Source of the DNA: Aridibacter sp965216195
GTDB taxonomy: Bacteria > Acidobacteriota > Blastocatellia > Pyrinomonadales > Pyrinomonadaceae
Direction: 5' to 3'
Assembly (NCBI GenBank): GCA_965216195.1
Contig: OZ244151.1
Location: 3,348,001 to 3,412,000, forward strand
Length of the DNA: 64,000 nt
The translations under genes and the position numbers were made by a program. Positions 59,133 to 64,000 of the stretch are shown one piece after another (the stretch's first letter is position 1; each line of letters begins with the position of its first letter). A model generated the notes under the pieces. That model did not search any database and was not told the DNA's origin. It worked only from the letters and a program-made list of their open reading frames with translations.

Positions 59133-59627
59133 ATGGCAATAATCGGTATCGTTGCGGTCGCGGAAAACTACGCCATAGGCAAAGATGGAAAATTGCCTTG
59201 GCACTACCCGGCGGATTTGAAATTCTTTAAACGCACTACCAGCGGAAATGCGATTTTGATGGGTTTTAACACGTGGGCTTCGATCGGGAAACCGCTTCCG
59301 AAACGCTTGAGTGTTGTGCTCAGTCGGTCTCGTACTGTTGAAAATCAGCCGAATGTTGTTTTATCGCGGAGTAAGGAAGAGGTGCTCGCCTTGCGTAAGT
59401 TCCTGGGTTGCGATCTATACGTGATCGGGGGAGCGGCGACCTATAGAAGTTTTGCGAATGAAATAAGTAAATGGATCGTTACGGAAATTCCGGAAAAGAT
59501 TGAGGATGCGGACACATTTATGTCTGGGGACTTTTTGGACGGGTTTGAGAAAAGCGAGAGTTTGGAGCTTGTAGATAAATTGAACGTTCGTATTTACGAG
59601 CGAGGTAAAAAGGAGAAGAGATTATGA
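59133..59627 (+). CDS. folA: dihydrofolate reductase
   Basis: A 164-aa DHFR, which reduces dihydrofolate with NADPH. The family opening AVAENYAIGKDGKLPWHYPA includes the active-site residues, then FKRTTSGNAILMGFNTWASI and LSVVLSRSRTV, and YVIGGAATYRSFANEISKW. It closes the dTMP cycle with thyA. The stop overlaps the following ATG by 4 bp (ATGA), so translation is coupled. Confidence 0.95.
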   Translation: MAIIGIVAVAENYAIGKDGKLPWHYPADLKFFKRTTSGNAILMGFNTWASIGKPLPKRLSVVLSRSRTVENQPNVVLSRSKEEVLALRKFLGCDLYVIGGAATYRSFANEISKWIVTEIPEKIEDADTFMSGDFLDGFEKSESLELVDKLNVRIYERGKKEKRL

Positions 59628-59932
59628 TGGGAGGAAGAAGTTGGGATGATTGGATTGACGAATATTCCGAGGCCCACCAACATCCAATTAATAAACTGAC
59701 TCACGCATTCGGGATTCCGATGATAGCTGTTTCGATTCTTCTTGCGCCAACCTGTTTTTTTATTGCAGGATTTTGGAGATTCCCGCTCACGCTGTTTGTT
59801 GTGGGTTGGATATTGCAGTTTATTGGACATTACTTCGAGGGAAAACCGCCCGAGTTTTTCAAAGACTGGAGATTTTTATTAGTGGGACTCCGTTGGTGGG
59901 TTAAGAAAATTCTCGGAGTAGAATTTGGCTAG
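59624..59932 (+). CDS. DUF962 (Mpo1-like) membrane protein
   Basis: A 102-aa Mpo1/DUF962 protein. The family begins WDDWIDEYSEAHQHPINKLT, including the conserved H-x2-N/H segment (HQHPINKLTHAFGIP), followed by two membrane helices (MIAVSILLAPTCFFIAGFWR; LTLFVVGWILQFIGHYFEGK). The yeast relative oxidises 2-hydroxy fatty acids; whether the short bacterial protein does so is not known. The gene overlaps folA by four bases. Confidence 0.88.
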   Translation: MMGGRSWDDWIDEYSEAHQHPINKLTHAFGIPMIAVSILLAPTCFFIAGFWRFPLTLFVVGWILQFIGHYFEGKPPEFFKDWRFLLVGLRWWVKKILGVEFG

Positions 59933-59955
59933 GCTAATTTTTTTCAGTTAAATTT

Positions 59956-61437
59956 GTGAAATCACCACGCATTTTGGCACTCGACATAGGTACCTCCAGC
60001 ATCCGCGCGGGTGTCTATGATCAAGACGCTAATCCTCTCCCGGAGACGTTAGTTAAAAACGAACGGCAGCTTGATATCACTCAAGACGGCGGATTCGAAA
60101 TCGACGCTGATGAAGCATTCTTACAAATTGTAAGTACCTTAGATTCAGCGGTAAAATCAGCCTCAGCTCCGGATGAAATAGACTACGTAGCAACATCTTC
60201 TTTCTGGCATAGTATCCTGGGCATCGATAAATCCGGTAATCCGACGACAAAGCTCTTTGCCTGGGCAGAAACACGCCCCGCGAAGTTTGTTCAAACCCTT
60301 AGAAACGACCTAAACGAAGACGAAACCCATAATAGAACCGGCTGTCGTTTTCATTCTAGCTACTGGACCGCAAAATTGCTCTGGCTTCGTAAAGAAAGGC
60401 CTCAGGAATTTGAAAAAACCTACAAGTGGATATCATTTTGCGATTATGTCGTATGTAAGCTTTCCGGGGAACTTAAAACGAGTGTTTCAATGGCTTCCGG
60501 CACGGGAATTTTTGATATAAGAAACAACACTTGGGACGAGCGTTTGATCGATTACCTGAAAATCTCAAAAGCGAATTTGCCCGAGATCGCAGAAAATGAC
60601 GCAGATACATTTAAGCTAAGCGAAGAATGCGCACGTCTTTGGCCTATCTTACGAGATGCAAGATGGTTTTACGCGATTGGTGATGGCGCCGGAAATAATA
60701 TCGGTGCAAATTGCGTCCAGAAAGATAGAGTTGCGCTTATGATTGGTACTTCCGGAGCAATGCGTGTGGCTTATGAAGGCGACATCCCTGCCAGAATTCC
60801 CGTAGGACTTTGGTGTTATCGAATTGATCGCCGACGGGTTTTGATCGGAGGAGCGCTTTCCGATGGCGGCGGGCTCTACCGTTGGCTCAAAAAGAATTTC
60901 CGTTTGAAGAAAAATGACGATAAAACGGAAGCGAAGATCGAGAAACGAAAACCAGATCAGCACGGAATAACGTTTTTGCCATTTCTTGCAGGTGAGCGGA
61001 GCACCGGATATCACGATTTTGCGGAAGGTGCGATTTTGGGCTTAAAGCATTCTCACAACAAAATCGATATTGTGCAGGCGGCACTTGAATCGGTCGCATA
61101 TCGTTTTGCAGAGATCTATGAGCAATTAAACGAGGTCTTCGATATCAAAGAGATTATTGCTTCGGGCGGAGCCTTACGGGAATCGCCAATTTGGACCCAA
61201 ATAATTTGCGATGTGCTTGGGCAAAATATGAATTTACCGCCCACGCGGGAAGCCTCTTCGAGGGGTGTTGTTTTACTTGCGTTGGAATCGATTGGCTTTT
61301 TAGAAGTTGTGGCAAAACGTCGATCTGCAGAAGGTACAAAATTCGAGTTTGATGCTGAAAATCACGAAATTTATAAGCGCGCTAGAAAAAGACACGAAAC
61401 CTATTATAGAATGCTCGTGAATCAATCCAATCTTTAA
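59956..61437 (+). CDS. FGGY-family carbohydrate kinase (gluconokinase-like)
   Basis: A 493-aa FGGY kinase, start GTG 59956 (MKSPRILALDIGTSSIRAGV). The N-terminal phosphate-binding loop DIGTSSIRAGVYDQ and the C-terminal FGGY signature (QAALESVAYRFAEIYEQL; EIIASGGALRESPIWTQIIC) are visible. GTSGAMRVAYEGDIPARIPV lies in the middle. The type is that of gluconate and related sugar kinases (GntK-like). The gene lies next to transketolase, which suggests a link to the pentose phosphate pathway. The exact sugar is uncertain. Confidence 0.88.
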   Translation: MKSPRILALDIGTSSIRAGVYDQDANPLPETLVKNERQLDITQDGGFEIDADEAFLQIVSTLDSAVKSASAPDEIDYVATSSFWHSILGIDKSGNPTTKLFAWAETRPAKFVQTLRNDLNEDETHNRTGCRFHSSYWTAKLLWLRKERPQEFEKTYKWISFCDYVVCKLSGELKTSVSMASGTGIFDIRNNTWDERLIDYLKISKANLPEIAENDADTFKLSEECARLWPILRDARWFYAIGDGAGNNIGANCVQKDRVALMIGTSGAMRVAYEGDIPARIPVGLWCYRIDRRRVLIGGALSDGGGLYRWLKKNFRLKKNDDKTEAKIEKRKPDQHGITFLPFLAGERSTGYHDFAEGAILGLKHSHNKIDIVQAALESVAYRFAEIYEQLNEVFDIKEIIASGGALRESPIWTQIICDVLGQNMNLPPTREASSRGVVLLALESIGFLEVVAKRRSAEGTKFEFDAENHEIYKRARKRHETYYRMLVNQSNL

Positions 61438-61487
61438 CTTAATTCCAAAGCCAACCCCAAATTTGGCGAAAACTAAAATCGAATATT

Positions 61488-63512
61488 ATGGAAACCGCTA
61501 CGACCAAAATGCAAAAGGACGAAAATACCGATATCGAACAACTTTCCATTAACACCATCCGCACGCTTTCGCTTGATGCGATTCAAGAGGCGAATTCAGG
61601 TCATCCCGGTTTGCCGCTTGGAGGGGCGCCGATGGCGTACGTCTTGTGGACTAAGTTTTTGCGCCACAATCCGAAGAACCCAAAGTGGTTTAATCGAGAT
61701 CGCTTTTTGCTTTCCGCGGGGCATGGTTCGATGCTGCTTTATTCACTGCTTCATTTAACGGGCTACGAATCGGTTTCTTTAGATGAGATAAAAGATTTTC
61801 GTCAATGGGGTTCGACGACGCCCGGGCATCCGGAAAATCATATGACTGAGGGAGTGGAGGTTACTACCGGGCCTCTTGGGCAGGGTTTTGCAAATGGCGT
61901 TGGAATGGCGATTGCGGAAAAACATCTTGCAGCAAAGTTTAATAAAGAAGGATTTCCGCTTGTCGATCACTACACATACGCGATTGTTTCAGACGGCGAT
62001 TTGATGGAAGGAATTTCGTACGAATCGGCTTCGATGGCCGGGCATTTGAAACTCGGAAACCTGATCTACTTATATGACGACAATGAAATAACGATTGAAG
62101 GCGGGACGGATTTAGCTTTTTCTGAAGACGTGACCCAGCGCTTTGAATCTTGCGATTGGCACGTTTCGATGGTTGAGGATGGAAATGATCTTACGGCGAT
62201 TGAAACTGCGATTCGTGACGCTCAATCCGTGACGGATAAACCTTCGCTGATTCGAGTTAAGACAACGATTGGATTTGGAATGCCAAATGCCGGAACGGCC
62301 GACGCACACTCGGATGCGATCGGCGATGAGGGCGTGGCGGAAACAAAGCGCAATTTAGGCTGGGACGAAGATAAGAAATTTTATGTGCCGGATGAAGTTT
62401 ATGCACATTTTGCGGAATCTGCCGAAAGAGGTGCGGAGCTTGAGGCCGATTGGAACAAATTACTTGCAGGCTATACCGAAGCAAACGGCGACGCTTTTCA
62501 AAAAATTGCAAACAACCAACTCCCCGAAAACTGGGAGGAAAAGCTGCCGAGTTTTGCAGATGTAAAACAAGCTGCTACAAGGGTTTACAGTGGAGATGTA
62601 ATCAACGCGATTGCCGATGATATTCCAAACATGATCGGTGGTTCGGCAGATCTTGCGCCTTCAAATAAGACCGACATTAAATCGAGCGATTCCCTGTCAG
62701 CGAGCAACTACGGAGGACGAATAATTCACTTTGGAATCCGCGAACACGCGATGGGCTCTTTGATGGTTGGGATGGCGCTTCACGGCGGTTTGATTCCTTT
62801 CGGCGGAACATTTATGACGTTTTCGGATTATATGCGTCCAGCGATCAGACTGGCTGCACTTTCCGAGCTCCAAACGGTCTTTGTTTTCACACACGATTCA
62901 ATCGGACTCGGCGAAGACGGACCGACGCATCAATCGGTAGAACACGTCACTGCGCTCCGTGCTATTCCTAACTTACATGTAGTAAGACCATGTGACGCCC
63001 ACGAAGTTCGCGAAGCGTGGCGAATTGCTTTAAAACGTAACCACGCACCGACAGCGCTTTCGCTTTCTCGTCAAAAAATAGACCTGATCGACCGCGAAAA
63101 ATTTGCGTCGGCAGTTGGAACACAAAAAGGTGCATATATTTTGGCGGAAGCGGAAGGCGGAACTCCCGAATTGATCATCATCGCAACGGGAACGGAGGTT
63201 GGACTTGCGATGAAAACCCGTGAAGCACTCCAATCTGAGGGCACACCTACTAGAGTGGTTTCTATGCCTTGTATGGAACTCTTCGAGGAGCAGACCGACG
63301 AGTACAAAGCAGAAGTCTTGCCGGAGGATGTTACGGCTCGCGTAGCGATCGAAGCCGGTGTCCGACAGGGTTGGGAACGCTATATCGGCTTAAAAGGCGT
63401 TGCGATCACGGTTGATAAATTCGGAGCCTCTGCCCCTGCAGATGTCGTTTTTGAGAAATACGGATTTACTGTTGAGAATGCCGTGGAGAAGGCGAAAAAG
63501 CTTATTTCATAA
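61488..63512 (+). CDS. tkt: transketolase
   Basis: A 674-aa transketolase, ThDP-dependent, transferring C2 units in the pentose phosphate pathway. Motifs: IQEANSGHPGLPLGGAPMAY, the ThDP-binding GDG segment AIVSDGDLMEGISYESASMA, and GGRIIHFGIREHAMGSLMVG with the catalytic Glu. It closes TKFGASAPADVVFEKYGF-like (TVDKFGASAPADVVFEKYGF). Length is typical. An additional frame in the 3' part (from 63400) is not coding except from 63610. Confidence 0.96.
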   Translation: METATTKMQKDENTDIEQLSINTIRTLSLDAIQEANSGHPGLPLGGAPMAYVLWTKFLRHNPKNPKWFNRDRFLLSAGHGSMLLYSLLHLTGYESVSLDEIKDFRQWGSTTPGHPENHMTEGVEVTTGPLGQGFANGVGMAIAEKHLAAKFNKEGFPLVDHYTYAIVSDGDLMEGISYESASMAGHLKLGNLIYLYDDNEITIEGGTDLAFSEDVTQRFESCDWHVSMVEDGNDLTAIETAIRDAQSVTDKPSLIRVKTTIGFGMPNAGTADAHSDAIGDEGVAETKRNLGWDEDKKFYVPDEVYAHFAESAERGAELEADWNKLLAGYTEANGDAFQKIANNQLPENWEEKLPSFADVKQAATRVYSGDVINAIADDIPNMIGGSADLAPSNKTDIKSSDSLSASNYGGRIIHFGIREHAMGSLMVGMALHGGLIPFGGTFMTFSDYMRPAIRLAALSELQTVFVFTHDSIGLGEDGPTHQSVEHVTALRAIPNLHVVRPCDAHEVREAWRIALKRNHAPTALSLSRQKIDLIDREKFASAVGTQKGAYILAEAEGGTPELIIIATGTEVGLAMKTREALQSEGTPTRVVSMPCMELFEEQTDEYKAEVLPEDVTARVAIEAGVRQGWERYIGLKGVAITVDKFGASAPADVVFEKYGFTVENAVEKAKKLIS

Positions 63513-63565
63513 CATTCGGTGCACAGACGTTAGTATCAGGAAATCTTACACAGAGTTAACAACTA

Positions 63566-63593
63566 TTGACAATAATTCTTACCCTGCTATTCT
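63566..63593 (+). promoter_or_regulatory. sigma70-type promoter for parD-parE
   Basis: TTGACA at 63566-63571 and TATTCT at 63588-63593, 16 bp apart, ending 16 bp before the parD ATG at 63610. The same hexamers precede the pair at 2.8 kb. Confidence 0.7.
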
Positions 63594-63609
63594 AGTTTTG
63601 GTGAAATCT

Positions 63610-63879
63610 ATGTCAAAGTCAACGCTTACGATCGCATTCCCAAAACAAATGAAGGACCAGCTGGAAGAGGTTGTCTCTGCTGATGGTTATGGAAACACAA
63701 GCGAATTTTTCCGCGATCTCTTTCGCGACTACTTAAAAAGACGCCAACGTCAAAAACTAGAAGCGATGTTAGTGGAAACTCTCGAGAGAGGTGACTTTTC
63801 TCCGGTTACATCTCACGACTTCGAAGATATTAAGAACCGGGGGCTCGCAAGAATAGAGAAGCTAAAGCAAAAATCATAA
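63610..63879 (+). CDS. parD: ParD-family antitoxin
   Basis: An 89-aa ribbon-helix-helix antitoxin. The start ATG at 63610 (MSKSTLTIAFPKQMKDQLEE) is preferred over the longer frame starting in tkt (63400), because the promoter and family start lie here; a GTG at 63601 is a possible alternative. The fold contains GYGNTSEFFRDLFRDYLKRR, which is also in the ParD at 2869. The C-terminal part binds the toxin. TAA is followed immediately by the ParE ATG, as in the pair at 2.9 kb. Confidence 0.88.
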   Translation: MSKSTLTIAFPKQMKDQLEEVVSADGYGNTSEFFRDLFRDYLKRRQRQKLEAMLVETLERGDFSPVTSHDFEDIKNRGLARIEKLKQKS

Positions 63880-64000
63880 ATGACATTATCGATTGAGAGA
63901 AGCATCGAATCCAAACGCGATGTTGAGGAGATTTTTGTTTATATTGGTATCGACAATATCGAAATCGCAACAAAATTCCTGGTTGCTGTTGAAGATTGCT
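63880..64000 (+). CDS. parE: ParE-family toxin (3' truncated by window edge)
   Basis: The first 40 residues are visible: MTLSIERSIESKRDVEEIFV, then YIGIDNIEIATKFLVAVED. This matches the N-terminal half of ParE/RelE-fold toxins, where a beta strand leads into a helical hairpin. It directly follows its ParD antitoxin. No stop occurs before the window end, so this copy may be intact, unlike the one at 3217. Confidence 0.75.
   Translation, partial: MTLSIERSIESKRDVEEIFVYIGIDNIEIATKFLVAVEDC

Noticed and set aside
63400..63609. Upstream extension of ParD into tkt
   Set aside because: It overlaps the transketolase 3' end, which is in another frame and well conserved; promoter and family start are at 63566-63610.

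Overview
The window looks like a chromosomal origin region from a moderately low-GC bacterium, most likely an Acidobacteriota of the Blastocatellia type. The reasons are the GWxTD-domain exported protein, the oriC gene set (dnaA, dnaN, rpmH-rnpA-yidD-yidC-jag-mnmE-mnmG-parA-parB), a bacterial phosphatidylcholine synthase, many ParD/HigA-type antitoxins, an IS110 element and a giant YD-repeat protein. The phylum call is inference from gene content. No rRNA, tRNA or CRISPR array was seen.

Layout. 1-6.9 kb is an accessory zone on the left arm: the end of phosphatidylcholine synthase, a GNAT gene with a frameshifting tandem duplication, several intact and decayed toxin-antitoxin genes, three copies of a palindromic dispersed repeat, a nucleotidyltransferase, and the MID-PIWI half of a prokaryotic Argonaute abutting dnaN. 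6.9-10.8 kb holds dnaN, a small lipoprotein gene and dnaA, with DnaA-box clusters on both sides of dnaA. Gene direction changes here: mostly minus to the left, mostly plus to the right. 10.8-17 kb holds a GIN-domain protein, a carbonic-anhydrase-like protein, DUF445, arylamine N-acetyltransferase, purM and purN.

17.1-29 kb is the classical origin-proximal cluster. rpmH lies wholly inside a longer rnpA frame, as known from Thermus. yidD, yidC, jag, mnmE, mnmG, parA and parB follow, with one perfect parS before parA and one near-perfect parS inside mnmG. An XRE-ImmA/DUF4411 pair and an orphan fused TssB-TssC sheath gene interrupt the cluster. selD follows parB and reads through an in-frame UGA (selenocysteine) with a hairpin just downstream. 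30-33.5 kb carries tatA/B, a tatC with a large periplasmic insertion, and the GWxTD gene. 33.5-40 kb carries a GNAT, an asnB/glycosyltransferase/SRPBCC/methyltransferase group on the minus strand, and an acpP-fabF pair.

40-55 kb is dominated by a 926-aa exported protein, a gene-poor 1.1-kb leader with two inverted copies of a structured RNA-like element, and one 6.7-kb YD-repeat (RHS) gene. That gene is split twice by identical 1.88-kb IS110 copies, each inserted at a TATGAT (Tyr-Asp) sequence; removing both restores one 2226-codon frame. 55-64 kb returns to housekeeping genes: two-domain methyltransferase, thyA, folA, CDGSH protein, a sugar kinase and transketolase. It ends in a ParD/ParE pair that runs off the window and resembles the decayed pair at 2.9-3.5 kb.
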